64,000 bases of DNA. It comes from Anodontia alba. Taxonomy: Eukaryota; Mollusca; Bivalvia; Lucinida; Lucinidae. The notes under the pieces are model-generated. The model had not been told where the DNA came from. It did not search any database and saw nothing but the letters and a program-made list of their open reading frames with translations. Made by a program: the position numbers and the translations under genes. Of the stretch, positions 35,601 to 39,040 are shown piece by piece. Positions within the stretch are counted from its first letter, which is position 1. Every line of letters starts with the position of its first letter. The stretch spans positions 92,060,093 to 92,124,092 of the forward strand of contig OZ024821.1 in assembly GCA_964016985.1 (NCBI GenBank), written 5' to 3'.

Positions 35601-37093
35601 GCTCCATTGTAATTCTCCCGAATATGCCTAACATGCGAAGCAGTATTTCTCAAACTTCATAATTTCTATAAGATATAATATGACTCACATTTTCTGCCGA
35701 GAGTTTGATACAACTTGTATAATGTTCTGTTAACTGAGCTGTACTAAGACCGCTGAGTGGTAGGGATCTTCTTCTGCAAAGAACAAATGTAACTGCATAG
35801 AGCTAGAGAAAAGGAGTATCCAAATCTCTCTCTTTTTTTTTTTCCTCCACAAAATGTGGGTACTCATTAGAAGAACCCAAGTGTGCTTTTGCACCCAAGT
35901 GTGCTTCTTATGAGTATCCACAAAATATGTTTTTGCTGAGAAATAGGACAATCTATAATCACTTTTCATTTGAAGGAGGTGCCTTATCTAGAGCTATGTG
36001 AAAGGCATTCTTGATTTGTTTCAGTTTTGAATTTTACAGATCAGTCAACACTTAACCCTAGTCCTGCTGAACCGGATATACCCTGTTTTTACAAACACTG
36101 CAGATCCAGATCAGTTGGCTTCTTCAGAAGCCAACTGATCTGGATCTACACTGTTTGCCATTAAGTATGTGAATTTATATCAACAATCTCGATCAAGTAA
36201 TCTGATTGGCTGAAAATTAAAAATGGGCGTGGCATCTTAATTTATTTAGCAGGACAAGGGTTAAGATCATGTCGAGTAGGTCAGTTTACCTATTCACACT
36301 TTTCTGGGCAGGTTTAGTCCTCCAAGTAACCAGTACCTGTGTATATACTTTTGCCAGTAACTCACAACTGTTCTTTTTGAACTGGTGGAAAAGGAAGAAT
36401 GACCATAGAAAAGGTTTCTGACTTTCATGATCATTCTCCACAAAAGTTATGCCGCCAAGCTAGGAAACAGTGTAGAACCTGATCAGATGCCGCATTCTGC
36501 TGCGTCTGATCTGGGTCTACACTGTTTCCCAGCTCAGGCCTGTCTGTCCCAATACTTAGGGTTATCACAGTACTTTGATTGCATCTTGTATATGAAGTAA
36601 GGTAAATGTTCTAAAATTTTATACACCAAAGTTTCTGACAGAATGACATATATGTAAACAGTGTAGACACAGATCAGACTGAAGACATCTGATCAGGGTT
36701 TATACTGGCAGCCATTCCACACAGTATTTTAAGAAACAATAGCATAAAAAGCAAAAGTTAGGCCAAAAAAGGAGGGAATAAAGTTTTCAAAATTTTAAGA
36801 TATTTACCATTGTATGGAAAAGTAGTAAGTGTGAATAAATCTTACCGATCAGCTGGTGAACTGGGACTACCCATATTCTTCCTCTGTAGGTCCATAACCC
36901 GGGACCTACGGCGGGCCCTTTTTTCTTTCTCGTCATCTTGCTCAGCCATCAGAAGTGTGGCAGGACTAGCAATGCCTGTGTGTCGGCTGGTGGAAGGGGA
37001 AATGTAGCTCTGTGAATTGCTTGGTGTTCGCTGTGGAACATTGGGGGTAGTAATGATGGGAGACAACACCTCCCGTTGACGCCTGGCTGACAT
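4138..37093 (-). CDS. NCAPH: NCAPH (condensin complex subunit 2), 17 coding exons
   Basis: Kleisin subunit of condensin I, needed for mitotic chromosome condensation; it bridges SMC2 and SMC4 and carries NCAPD2 and NCAPG. Coding exons (minus strand, 5' to 3'): 37093-36846, 35773-35689, 35031-34945, 34097-33959, 32391-32321, 28975-28904, 28160-27962, 24529-24441, 23157-23022, 20837-20738, 17956-17829, 15866-15634, 11871-11773, 9107-8904, 7816-7706, 6521-6315, 4194-4138. The sum is 2265 nt, giving 754 residues plus TGA. Every intron is GT-AG and all phases fit. Recognised blocks include [14 protein letters not shown] (117-130), [19 protein letters not shown] (from 144), [17 protein letters not shown] (428-444), [14 protein letters not shown] in exon 12, [11 protein letters not shown] (636-646), and [17 protein letters not shown] closing exon 16. 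All align by memory with human NCAPH in the same order. The start is the first ATG (37093-37091) after an acceptor at 37100-37101, so the upstream exon is presumed 5' UTR. Confidence 0.95.
4276..4457. repeat. Family E repeat
   Basis: CACGTGAGAAAACGTACCTT start; CTATCCAAAATGTGCCAAGT and CAGACTGCAGATGTGCAGGC follow. Next to NCAPH exon 17. Confidence 0.65.
4526..4720. mobile_element. PIF/Harbinger MITE (family A), decayed copy
   Basis: It starts GGCCCAGTTGTTCAAA after target triplet CAG. The right part is eroded and ends CCTGGCC before CTG. It lies in the last NCAPH intron. Confidence 0.6.
4723..4932. mobile_element. Foldback element (GAGGTTATAAAAC termini)
   Basis: Inverted ends GAGGTTATAAAACTTTTTTC and its complement. 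The internal motif TTGAGCATGAAAAAAGTTTT is repeated. A related decayed copy is at 30735-30870. Confidence 0.7.
4938..5093. mobile_element. Family B foldback MITE, decayed core
   Basis: Left arm TTGTGGGTACTCATGAGAAG; right end TTCTTATCTAAAGCTATG. It lies in the last NCAPH intron beside the Tc1 fragment. Confidence 0.7.
5227..6139 (-). pseudogene. Broken Tc1-like transposase and its 3' terminal repeat
   Basis: The minus strand encodes the catalytic part of a Tc1-family transposase: [10 protein letters not shown] (first Asp), [16 protein letters not shown] (second Asp), PPYSPDPN, then after a frameshift near 5620 [12 protein letters not shown]. The N-terminal DNA-binding half is missing, and at 6139/6140 the sequence joins a half MITE instead. 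The opposite end shows a typical Tc1 terminus, CTGAAAGGAAAAAGAAACGC, at 5227 next to TA (5225-5226). It lies in the last NCAPH intron and cannot be active. The same terminus, read on the minus strand, looks like a splice acceptor. Confidence 0.88.
6140..6262. mobile_element. Half PIF/Harbinger MITE (family A) joined to a Tc1 fragment
   Basis: Right half only, from the central palindrome (TTTTGCACTGCAAAAGC) to TTTGAACAACTGGGCC, then CAG. The left half is replaced by the Tc1-like fragment 5227-6139. Confidence 0.75.
6315..6521 (-). CDS. NCAPH: NCAPH coding exon 16 (winged helix, second half)
   Basis: Residues 668-736. A variable Ser/Thr/Asn insert is followed by [20 protein letters not shown] and [17 protein letters not shown], matching human [22 protein letters not shown]. 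The donor GTAAGA follows Lys736. Confidence 0.97.
6570..7600 (+). repeat. Tandem array T1, about 140-bp units, with terminal hairpin
   Basis: About seven diverged units carrying CAAGATGGCGGCCATCTTGG, TTTTAGCTATTTTTGATCTA and CAAGTCACCC. It ends in the hairpin TTGAGCACTTTGTGCTCA followed by GGTCAGCTAAACA. It is in the NCAPH intron between exons 15 and 16. The short open frames here are artefacts of the repeat. Confidence 0.85.
7706..7816 (-). CDS. NCAPH: NCAPH coding exon 15 (winged helix, first half)
   Basis: Residues 631-667, with [20 protein letters not shown] and KSSMWELL, matching human [28 protein letters not shown]. This is the first half of the SMC4-binding winged helix. It is phase 0 at both ends. 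Confidence 0.97.
8003..8125. mobile_element. Family B foldback MITE, decayed
   Basis: Arms CTTATTACTTCGTGAAAACA and TGGAGGAATCAGAAAAATAT around a shortened core. Confidence 0.55.
8110..8515 (+). repeat. Two-unit tandem repeat, about 190 bp
   Basis: TTGACCTTTGAC, TGACCTTGGAGCTACGGACC and CGATATTTAATATTTC recur once as TTGACCTTTGACCTC, TGACCTTGGAGTTATAGACC and GATGATTAACATTTC. Confidence 0.6.
8575..8644. repeat. (AC)n microsatellite
   Basis: Nearly uninterrupted AC dinucleotides with two CG steps at the left. Confidence 0.95.
8904..9107 (-). CDS. NCAPH: NCAPH coding exon 14
   Basis: Residues 563-630. An acidic run of Asp and Asn leads into a Ser/Gln-rich linker and ends [10 protein letters not shown]. 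This is the flexible region just before the C-terminal winged helix. It is phase 0 at both ends. Confidence 0.93.
9110..10430. other. Intronic stretch with no gene
   Basis: Intron between NCAPH exons 13 and 14. It holds a family B remnant (9530-9580, CATTAGAACTGCCTCAATGA with complement) and a SINE head fragment. I see no coding sequence. Confidence 0.6.
9770..9830 (-). mobile_element. SINE head fragment
   Basis: The minus strand reads GGTGGCCGAGTGGTTTGCGC, a tRNA A-box-like start, then TCCCGACCGGATCACGAGGT. No B box follows. Confidence 0.5.
10430..10620. mobile_element. Family B foldback MITE, decayed
   Basis: Starts ATAGCTCAAGATAAGATAC and ends CATCTTATCTAGAGTTAT, so both termini are visible. 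The core is reduced. Confidence 0.65.
10652..10879. mobile_element. PIF/Harbinger MITE (family A), full
   Basis: Terminal inverted repeats are GGCCCAGTTGTTCAAA, flanked by identical CAG triplets (10649-10651 and 10880-10882). The central hairpin is TGCTGAAAAATGTGAG and its complement. This copy is a diverged subtype. Confidence 0.85.
11010..11270 (+). mobile_element. Short helentron/pearl-like element without array
   Basis: CTGTCAGAGGACAGCTTGGC at the left; at the right TAGCTCTAACTGTGCTTTTG, TACAGGCAAGCTAAAAAGG. A diverged relative of T3/T4 with a single TTGACCTCAAGGTCAC motif. Confidence 0.6.
11306..11720. repeat. Family E repeat split by a Harbinger MITE
   Basis: Left part ends TTTGCAGTCT. 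The right part continues GATCAACATCTTCACTGGGA and TTTTGGATAGCCAAGGATGC. The family A copy 11362-11599 lies between. Confidence 0.7.
11362..11599. mobile_element. PIF/Harbinger MITE (family A), full, nested in a family E repeat
   Basis: CTG target duplications lie on both sides (11359-11361, 11600-11602). Removing the element restores the family E sequence GCAGTCTGATCA, which fixes both the ends and the 3-bp duplication. Confidence 0.9.
11773..11871 (-). CDS. NCAPH: NCAPH coding exon 13
   Basis: Residues 530-562. It contains [19 protein letters not shown], matching human IEDYDYNNPNDTSNFCPG. It is 99 nt, phase 0 at both ends, with donor GTAAGT. Confidence 0.96.
12030..12205. mobile_element. 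Family B foldback MITE
   Basis: Core at 12090-12160 with TTGGGTATTCATCAGAAGTG and CACTTCTAATGAGTACCCAC. Ends CCTCTTATCGGGAGTTATG. Confidence 0.75.
12381..12606. mobile_element. PIF/Harbinger MITE (family A), full
   Basis: Terminal repeats as for the family, flanked by CAG on the left and CTG on the right. A short family A fragment (hairpin arm plus TTTCAGCA) follows at 12617-12668. Confidence 0.85.
12825..14752 (+). mobile_element. Helentron/pearl-like element with about 128-bp tandem array (T3)
   Basis: Starts AAGAGCTGTCGTAGGACAGC and GAGCTCGCCTG; ends with the hairpin CTCCTTGTACTTCGTACAGG and CGAGCTAAAAA. The 5' motif AGCTCGCCTG is the complement of the 3' CAGGCGAGCT. The array (13020-14180) has about nine units of two types, one with GTCACAATGACCTAGATATA, the other with GTCACACCAACAGAGATATA. 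After the array comes a unique 3' part with the motif CCCCTAGCCCCAC twice, then GGGAACGGGAACG steps. A sister copy is at 58815-60612. It lies in the NCAPH intron between exons 12 and 13. Confidence 0.85.
14983..15187. mobile_element. Family C MITE (TA duplication)
   Basis: Termini CGGTAAATGTCCTAAAAT and TTTAGGACATTTACCA lie inside TA. The central hairpin is CAGATCAGACTGCTCCTGAA and its complement. Confidence 0.85.
15190..15312. mobile_element. Family B foldback MITE, right part
   Basis: Core ATTAGAAGCGCCTCACTGAT and CGCTTCTTATGAGTAAC; right end CTTTATCTGAAGCTAGTA. Confidence 0.65.
15340..15622 (-). mobile_element. tRNA-derived SINE next to NCAPH exon 12 donor
   Basis: On the minus strand, A box TGGCTCAGTCTGATG and B box GGGTTCGATGC are followed by a body with CAGTTGTCAGTTTCTGG and GGTTAACCTCTTAGAGGACT. 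The head lies about 10-15 bp after the splice donor at 15632-15633. Confidence 0.7.
15634..15866 (-). CDS. NCAPH: NCAPH coding exon 12
   Basis: Residues 452-529, the largest internal exon. It contains [19 protein letters not shown] and [20 protein letters not shown], matching human FEIDFEDDIDFDVYF and ATTLPTDFNYNVDTLVQLHL. The donor GTAGGT lies about 15 bp from the head of a tRNA-derived SINE. Confidence 0.97.
15988..16150. repeat. Family E repeat
   Basis: CACGCGAGAAAATGTACCTT, CAGTCTGATCAGAGTCTTCA, CCAAAATGCACCCAGTGAAG. Confidence 0.65.
16209..16449. mobile_element. PIF/Harbinger MITE (family A), full
   Basis: CAG target duplications on both sides. The central palindrome GAGTAGCTTTTGCATTGC has its full complement. 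The first base of the left terminus has changed from G to C. Confidence 0.88.
16450..17828. other. Intronic stretch with no gene
   Basis: Intron between NCAPH exons 11 and 12. Apart from the helentron-like unit 16712-17170 I see nothing I can name. Confidence 0.5.
16712..17170 (+). mobile_element. Helentron-like element, single unit
   Basis: Starts AGAAATGTGTTTGTAAAAGA, CTATGTCC; contains AAGGAGCATAACTCTGTCA, CTTGCTTCTAAGATT; ends CAAAGCAATATGCCCTCCCA. Related to 30063-30347 and to arrays T6/T7. Confidence 0.6.
17829..17956 (-). CDS. NCAPH: NCAPH coding exon 11
   Basis: Residues 409-452. It contains [20 protein letters not shown] followed by PAHWR, matching human [21 protein letters not shown], the conserved central block. 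The phases (2 in, 1 out) fit both neighbours. Confidence 0.96.
17982..18855. mobile_element. Family B foldback MITE split by a tandem-array element
   Basis: Left part 17982-18118 carries core and arm up to TGGAAAAATAA. Right part 18812-18855 resumes TAAGAAAAATATCACGTGG and ends CTTATCTGGAGCTA. The insert between them is a helentron-like element. Confidence 0.7.
18119..18811 (+). mobile_element. Helentron-like element with about 140-bp units (T9)
   Basis: Inserted in a family B MITE. Starts ATAATACCCTGTCATTATTA. Four units carry CAGATAACTGTCAAAAATTG and ACCAAGTTTGGTGAAAA. A GGACAGACGGACGGACACAC tract precedes the 3' GTGGCAGGGTATAATAAG. The 5' ATACCCTG is the complement of the 3' CAGGGTAT. Confidence 0.8.
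18946..19140. mobile_element. Family B foldback MITE, both termini
   Basis: ATAGCTCTGGATAAGACAAT at the left and CTCTTATCTTGAACTATGG at the right. Core around AGAAGTGCCTCACCAAG. Confidence 0.75.
19815..19985. mobile_element. Family B foldback MITE, decayed
   Basis: Starts ATAGCTCTAGATAGGGTGCT; an internal 25-bp T-rich stretch is duplicated. Weak right half. Confidence 0.6.
20000..20235 (+). mobile_element. tRNA-derived SINE
   Basis: tRNA-like head with A box GGTGGCTGAGTGG (20003-20015) and B box GGTTTGAATCCCG (20049-20061). A non-tRNA body follows, ending near ATGGCTTAAATAATGATG. Confidence 0.75.
20268..20471. mobile_element. Family D MITE (TTAACCCT termini), decayed
   Basis: Starts TTAACCCTAGTCCTGCTGAA, ends CAGGACAAGAGTTAA. 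The central hairpin is partly lost. Confidence 0.75.
20497..20708. repeat. Family E repeat
   Basis: AACATAACTTCATACATGTG, CAGTCTGATCAGAATCTTCC, TTTTGGTTAGCCAAGCATGC, GACTGCAGATGTGCAGGCTA. Ends 30 bp from NCAPH exon 10. Confidence 0.65.
20738..20837 (-). CDS. NCAPH: NCAPH coding exon 10
   Basis: Residues 376-409. It carries [16 protein letters not shown], followed across the splice by Thr409. It corresponds to the SLGDGDIRTMCPLLS area of human NCAPH. The donor is GTAAGT. Confidence 0.91.
20951..21157. mobile_element. Family C MITE (TA duplication)
   Basis: Starts CAGTAAATGTCCTAAAATTT and ends AGGACATTTACCA, each next to TA. Internal hairpin around GTGTAGACCCTGATCA. Confidence 0.85.
21640..22160 (-). 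pseudogene. Decayed mariner-family transposase fragment
   Basis: Minus-strand blocks of a mariner (D,D34D) transposase are visible in order: MGDESWI near 22107-22130 followed by a stop, [18 protein letters not shown] at 21802-21855, and [19 protein letters not shown] at about 21725-21780. Frameshifts separate the blocks. It sits in the NCAPH intron between exons 9 and 10, in the same orientation as the gene. Confidence 0.85.
22437..22678. mobile_element. PIF/Harbinger MITE (family A), full
   Basis: CTG target duplications on both sides (22434-22436, 22679-22681). Termini are GGCCCAGTTGTTCAAA. The two halves share the outer 16 bp and a roughly 50-bp central palindrome but differ in between. 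Confidence 0.9.
22793..23008. mobile_element. Family C MITE abutting NCAPH exon 9 donor
   Basis: Starts CAGTATATGTCCTAAAATTT and ends TTTAGGAAATATACCA next to TA. The central hairpin contains AGACTGCTCCTTCAGGAGCA. The right end is about 12 bp from the exon 9 splice donor. Confidence 0.8.
23022..23157 (-). CDS. NCAPH: NCAPH coding exon 9 (acidic)
   Basis: Residues 331-376. Asp/Glu-rich, with [20 protein letters not shown], matching the acidic GSLGDDFDANDE stretch of human NCAPH. It ends in phase 1 before GTAGGT. A family C MITE ends 12 bp from this donor. Confidence 0.92.
23695..23856. mobile_element. Family B foldback MITE, strong core
   Basis: Core ACTCATTAGAAGTGCCTCTC and its complement; ends CTCTTATCTGGAGCTATG. 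Confidence 0.8.
24082..24166. mobile_element. Family B foldback MITE, left half
   Basis: ATAGCTCTAGCTAAAAGGGG, then TTGTGGGTACTCATTAGAAG, after which the sequence leaves the family. Confidence 0.6.
24441..24529 (-). CDS. NCAPH: NCAPH coding exon 8
   Basis: Residues 301-330, containing [20 protein letters not shown], matching human ICPSLAGFQFTQWDSETH. The acceptor is ttttttcag, the donor GTGAGA, and it ends in phase 0. Confidence 0.95.
24552..24766. mobile_element. Family D MITE
   Basis: Starts TTAACCCTTGTTCTGCTGAA. The central palindrome around CAGTTGGCTTCTTCAGAAGC extends through the arms GTGTAGATCCAGATCAG. Confidence 0.85.
25076..25279. repeat. Palindromic element (CCTTAAGTATTGGGAC end)
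   Basis: CTTAAGTATTGGGACTGACA left, GTCCCAATATTTAG right. The inner hairpin is around AATGCGACGTCTGATCAGGG. Confidence 0.65.
25534..25680. repeat. Foldback hairpin, about 147 bp
   Basis: GAAAATCCATCATGAGCAAG and TCCATGCAGGATAGGGAAAT pair with the complementary sequence at 25640-25680 around TCAACCAGCCTTGTCCCTGG. Confidence 0.75.
25836..26290. repeat. Palindromic element split by Harbinger MITE
   Basis: Left part CCCTAAATATTGAGACAGAC with hairpin CAGATCAGATGCCGCAGAAT; right part GGTGTCCCAATACTTAAGG. Family A copy 25973-26213 lies inside. Confidence 0.65.
25973..26213. mobile_element. PIF/Harbinger MITE (family A), full, nested in a palindromic repeat
   Basis: It starts GGCTCAGTTGTTCAAA after CTG and ends CAACCGGGCC; the right triplet is mutated to CCC. 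It splits a CCTAAGTATTGGGACAG-type palindromic element spanning about 25836-26290. Confidence 0.85.
26322..26510. mobile_element. Family D MITE, inverted and partly decayed
   Basis: Starts TAACCCTTGTCGTGTTGAA and ends TTCAGCAGGACAAGGGTTAA. Confidence 0.8.
26870..26970. mobile_element. Family B foldback MITE with core deleted
   Basis: ATAGCTGCAGATAAGAGGGG; the arms TGAAAACATATGTTGTGGGT and ATATGTTTTCGTTGAGAAAT meet with most of the core missing. Confidence 0.7.
27300..27470. mobile_element. Family B foldback MITE, decayed
   Basis: Arms TTTCTCCATGGAAACATATT and a broken right side; the core is reduced to AAGTGAGGTGCTTTTAA. Confidence 0.5.
27701..27882. mobile_element. Family B foldback MITE, best preserved
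   Basis: Near-perfect palindrome over about 27735-27849. Arms run from TTCTTATTTCTCCACAAAAA through GGTACTCATTAGAAGCGCC, then a 7-base loop and the complement. Ends CTTATCTAGACCTATG. It lies 80 bp from NCAPH exon 7. Confidence 0.85.
27962..28160 (-). CDS. NCAPH: NCAPH coding exon 7
   Basis: Residues 235-301, beginning [20 protein letters not shown], matching human IDPMFQKTAASFDE. It ends VDVSEIK plus one base, then GTAAAA. Confidence 0.95.
28904..28975 (-). CDS. NCAPH: NCAPH coding exon 6
   Basis: Residues 211-234, with [20 protein letters not shown], matching the human RTIEQNINNLNVSEADRKCE segment. It is 72 nt, phase 0 at both ends, with donor GTAAGA. Confidence 0.93.
29060..29185. mobile_element. 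Family B foldback MITE
   Basis: TTCTTATTTCTCCACAAAAA arm with core ACTCATTAATAGTGTC and CACTTCTAATGAGTGCC. Confidence 0.65.
29463..29604. mobile_element. Foldback element (GATAAATAGATTAT termini)
   Basis: Inverted ends run through TTTTCATATCATACCC. The interior CAACCCTCAGGCCTTCGGTC repeats in inverted form. Related pieces with CCATATCA hairpins lie at 29270-29400 and 28810-28870. Confidence 0.65.
29895..29970. repeat. Isolated hairpin of the same palindromic family
   Basis: TTTGCAAACAGTGGAGACCC, GATCAGACGCCGTGTTCTGT, GGCGTCTGATCTGGGTCTAC: a near-perfect inverted repeat. Confidence 0.65.
30063..30347 (+). mobile_element. Helentron-like element, single unit, complete hairpin
   Basis: Starts TAGAAATATGTTTGTAAAAC, ACTATGCCC; contains GGGGCATAACTCTAAC. 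Ends with hairpin TATACCCTCCCAACTTCTTT and GAAGTGGGGGTATAAA. Confidence 0.7.
31315..31395. mobile_element. Family B-like hairpin inside another repeat
   Basis: Core GCATATGTTGCAGGTACTCA and TGGGTACCCACAACATATGC. The surrounding repeat (about 31150-31490) has ends TTACCGCAC and GTGCGGTAA. Confidence 0.6.
31488..31605. mobile_element. Family B foldback MITE with core deleted
   Basis: TAGCTCCAGACAATAGAGCG, CTCCATGAAAACATATGTTG; the right arm is ATATGTTTTCATAGAGAAAT. Confidence 0.65.
31855..32025. mobile_element. Family B foldback MITE with altered core
   Basis: Arms TTATTTCTCCATGAAAACAT and CATGGAGAAATAAGAAAAAA. The core holds a tandem CTCAGTGGAATTATCTCAGA motif. Confidence 0.65.
32070..32277. 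repeat. Palindromic element (same family)
   Basis: TATTTAGACAGACAGGCCTG, hairpin GTAGACCCAGACGAGATGCC, right end TCCGAATACTTAGGGTAAAT. Ends 44 bp from NCAPH exon 5. Confidence 0.6.
32321..32391 (-). CDS. NCAPH: NCAPH coding exon 5 (Glu/Lys-rich linker)
   Basis: Residues 187-210. A low-complexity Glu/Gly then Lys-rich linker ends KQKKKKK, equivalent to the basic stretch ahead of the NCAPD2-binding region in vertebrate proteins. The phases fit both neighbours. Sequence conservation alone would not identify it; position and frame do. Confidence 0.85.
32420..33015. repeat. Cluster of palindromic T11 repeats
   Basis: Three or four partial tandem copies with CATGTGAATCATCTGCCTAG, CAGACAATCACAAGAAATGT and TTATTTTTCAGACAAAAT. 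It starts after TAACCCTTTAAG. It lies in the intron between NCAPH exons 4 and 5. Confidence 0.65.
33115..33293. mobile_element. Family B foldback MITE, strong palindrome
   Basis: Arms ACGAAAACATATGTTGTGGG and CCCACAACATATGTTTTTGT; ends CTCTTATCTGTAGCTAT. Confidence 0.8.
33770..33900. mobile_element. Family B foldback MITE, decayed
   Basis: TTACTACACAAAAACATGTT, GTGGGTATTCATTAGAAGGA; the right arm is broken. Confidence 0.55.
33959..34097 (-). CDS. NCAPH: NCAPH coding exon 4
   Basis: Residues 141-187. It contains [19 protein letters not shown] and YKVLSGLGR, matching the human segment TLDASTKIYAVRVDAVHAD. It is preceded by a T-rich acceptor and ends in phase 1 before GTACAT. Confidence 0.96.
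34730..34900. mobile_element. Family B foldback MITE, strong palindrome
   Basis: Arms AAAACATATGTTGTAGGTAC and ACCCACAACATATGTTTTCG around TCACCAAGCCGC. Ends next to NCAPH exon 3 (34945). Confidence 0.78.
34945..35031 (-). CDS. NCAPH: NCAPH coding exon 3
   Basis: Residues 112-140, containing [20 protein letters not shown], the best conserved N-terminal block of NCAPH. The exon is 87 nt, phase 0 at both ends, with acceptor tttcag and donor GTTAGT. Confidence 0.96.
35345..35512. mobile_element. Family B foldback MITE, partial core
   Basis: ATAGCTATAGATAAGAGGGG and CTTATCTGTTGCTATG termini; the left core is deleted. Confidence 0.72.
35689..35773 (-). CDS. NCAPH: NCAPH coding exon 2
   Basis: Residues 83-111, ending [15 protein letters not shown], the start of the N-terminal kleisin helix region that contacts SMC2 in this family. 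The acceptor is tttgcag and the donor GTGAGT. It ends in phase 0. Confidence 0.94.
35795..35998. mobile_element. Family B foldback MITE
   Basis: ATAGAGCTAGAGAAAAGGAG left, CCTTATCTAGAGCTATG right. The core repeats ACCCAAGTGTGCTT twice. Confidence 0.7.
36052..36264. mobile_element. Family D MITE
   Basis: Starts TTAACCCTAGTCCTGCTGAA and ends GCAGGACAAGGGTTAA, with a long central hairpin. Confidence 0.85.
36268..36452 (-). mobile_element. SINE body fragment related to 15340-15622
   Basis: Shares the CAGTTGTGAGTTACTGGCAA, ACAGGTACTGGTTACTTGG and GGACTAAACCTGCCCAGAAA blocks (minus strand). The tRNA head is missing. Confidence 0.6.
36462..36565. repeat. Palindromic element (same family), right part
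   Basis: Hairpin AACCTGATCAGATGCCGCAT with complement, then CAGGCCTGTCTGTCCCAATA and CTTAGGG. Confidence 0.6.
36600..36809. mobile_element. Family C MITE (TA duplication)
   Basis: Starts GGTAAATGTTCTAAAATTTT and ends TTTTAAGATATTTACCA. Same internal layout as the other copies. It lies in the first NCAPH coding intron. Confidence 0.75.
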
Positions 37094-37099
37094 TGCAAC
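36846..37099 (-). CDS. NCAPH: NCAPH exon with start codon (coding 37093-36846)
   Basis: Residues 1-83. The exon opens at 37099 after a CAG acceptor; six bases (GTTGCA) precede the ATG at 37093-37091. It has several Ser/Thr-Pro sites (Ser11, Thr16, Thr23, Ser32, Ser43, Ser76, Ser79), fitting the known mitotic CDK phosphorylation of NCAPH N-termini. It also has the conserved acidic-then-basic stretch [18 protein letters not shown] (53-70). It ends in phase 2 with CG before GTAAGA; the A of the next exon completes Arg83. Family C MITE 36600-36809 lies 36 bp past the donor. Confidence 0.93.
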
Positions 37100-37149
37100 C
37101 TGGAATAAGACAATATAAACAAATAACTGGTTCAATGTGTTGTTAACGA

Positions 37150-37308
37150 CAGCTCCAAATAAGGTACTTTTTTTTTTTCCAACCCATAAGTACCGACATT
37201 TTACTTATTTCTCCACAAAAACATAGTTGTGAGTACTCATTAGAAGAGCCTCAAGGAGAAATAAGAAAAATATTTACCTGATAAGCCTTCTTATTTGGAG
37301 CTATGTAT
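37150..37308. mobile_element. Family B foldback MITE with core deleted
   Basis: AGCTCCAAATAAGGTAC left, CTTCTTATTTGGAGCTATG right. Immediately upstream (5') of the first identified NCAPH exon. Confidence 0.72.
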
Positions 37309-37373
37309 TCTGAACATGTGCATGCAGAAAGGTGTCAAGTAGCATAGACCAAGATCTACTTGCAGATTCCCAA

Positions 37374-37516
37374 CCCCCCCCACCCCCCCTCCACCTCAGA
37401 AACCAAAAATGTAACAGACTTCAAAACAGTATACCCCATCGACACCCCCCACCCCCCCCCCCCCCACAAAAAAAAACAACAAAAAAAACAAAAAAAAAAA
37501 ACAAAAAAAAAACAAC
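37374..37516. repeat. C-rich then A-rich low-complexity tract
   Basis: Runs of CCCCCC to 37465, then A-rich to 37516. The open frame called across it is spurious. Confidence 0.9.
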
Positions 37517-37544
37517 ATAGTTTTTGAGGGGTCTCTTATTTTCT

Positions 37545-37735
37545 TATTACCCTGGTTTCCACAAATAATTTTCTTAGTGCTTCACAAAAATAACATGTTT
37601 ATACTCATCAAAAGCATCTTGGTGAGGCACTTCTAATGATACCCACAGAAGTTTTTTTTTTTTTTTTTGAGAGAGAAATAAGAAAAACTATCAACACTCT
37701 TTTGTTGAAAACAAAAAAGCCTTATCTATAGCTAA
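37545..37735. mobile_element. Family B foldback MITE, decayed
   Basis: Core TGTTTATACTCATCAAAAGC and CACTTCTAATGATACCCAC; ends CCTTATCTATAGCTAAG. Confidence 0.65.
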
Positions 37736-37739
37736 GAGT

Positions 37740-39040
37740 GTGAGAAACAATAAAAGCACTTTAGGCCATACCAAATAAATTAATAGAATCTCATCCAAAT
37801 TTTAGAAAAAAAAAATGGGGCGGGTGGATTTTATTTTTTATTTATTGATTTTCATGGAAAACATTAATCAAAGCAAAACAAGGTAACAGACAGTACTGAT
37901 TGTGGAAAAGGCAGCAAACCTTTTGTTATTATTCTTCCTATAAAAAAAAGATGCTTTCCAATCAATAAAAGCCAGATAAAAGCTGTCTTTAACATTAGCA
38001 TGGCTGCGTACGAAAAAAGTTTCCACCCCAAAATTTTATTGGTCAGAATTTTAGGGGCAGGTAGGGATGAGAGTCTAAAAATTTATTTGGTATTGCCTTA
38101 TCTGAACACCTCCACAAGCTGACAACTCCATAAGGTGATAATTTTTTAGATCACTTATGACAGTTTTTATTCATGGCCCAAATATATCATGTGGATAACT
38201 CAATAGATCTGTATTAATTTTCTAGGATATTTCAATTAGTACCCATAAAATGTGCAAATTGGAGCAAACAGTAAACTATCTTCAGAATACTCCATTTATC
38301 TGGACTTATCTTATCTGCAGCACTGCACCAGGAAGTATCCTGATAAATAAATATTTTTCTTATTTCTCCATGAAAACATATGTTGTGGGTACTCATTAGA
38401 AGTGCCTCACTGAGGCACTTCTAATGTGTACCCACAATATATATAGTAAGAAAACTGTTAACTTTTGGGCTGAAAATGTACCTCATCTGACGTAATGACT
38501 GCATCAAAACTCTAGGATAATAAATAGGATAATAAATAAAATTTCGTACTTTGATTCTACGCACTACCATTTAATACTGGTCATATCAAATACAATGTAT
38601 TTGAATCATTTTGATCTGGAGCTATTGAGTTTGAGCAGAGATGATGTTTCCAACCCCACCCACTGTTTTTAACATGTACTTTATTGAATAATATTTGAAC
38701 TTTATTAGCAAAATGTAAGATAAAGACTGTTCATTAAATTTTTAAATAATTTCTTTTAGGAAACATATACAAAATAACTTCTCATACATATTTATTCAGC
38801 TAAAAGGCAAAACTTTTCTTTGTAAACAAAATCTTTGAACTGAAACTCTCCATGATTCTAAGGGAGCGTACTCTAACAGATTTATACAGTTTATGCCTGA
38901 AGATGTATTCTCCCATGAATTACAGAATAAAAGAATAAATTAAAAGAAAAAAAAAAAAAAAAGAAAAGATTGACATTTGGTGTATAAAGAACTAAGCCCT
39001 ATTTCACTGAGAAAATATTATGACTATTTATTATCCCAAT
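37740..39040. other. Upstream flank of NCAPH, no gene seen
   Basis: AT-rich, containing a family B copy. The NCAPH 5' UTR exon and promoter could be here or further right, but no CpG-rich block or clear signal marks them. Confidence 0.4.
38330..38500. mobile_element. Family B foldback MITE
   Basis: TTTCTCCATGAAAACATATG, then core ACTCATTAGAAGTGCCTCAC and its complement. Confidence 0.78.
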
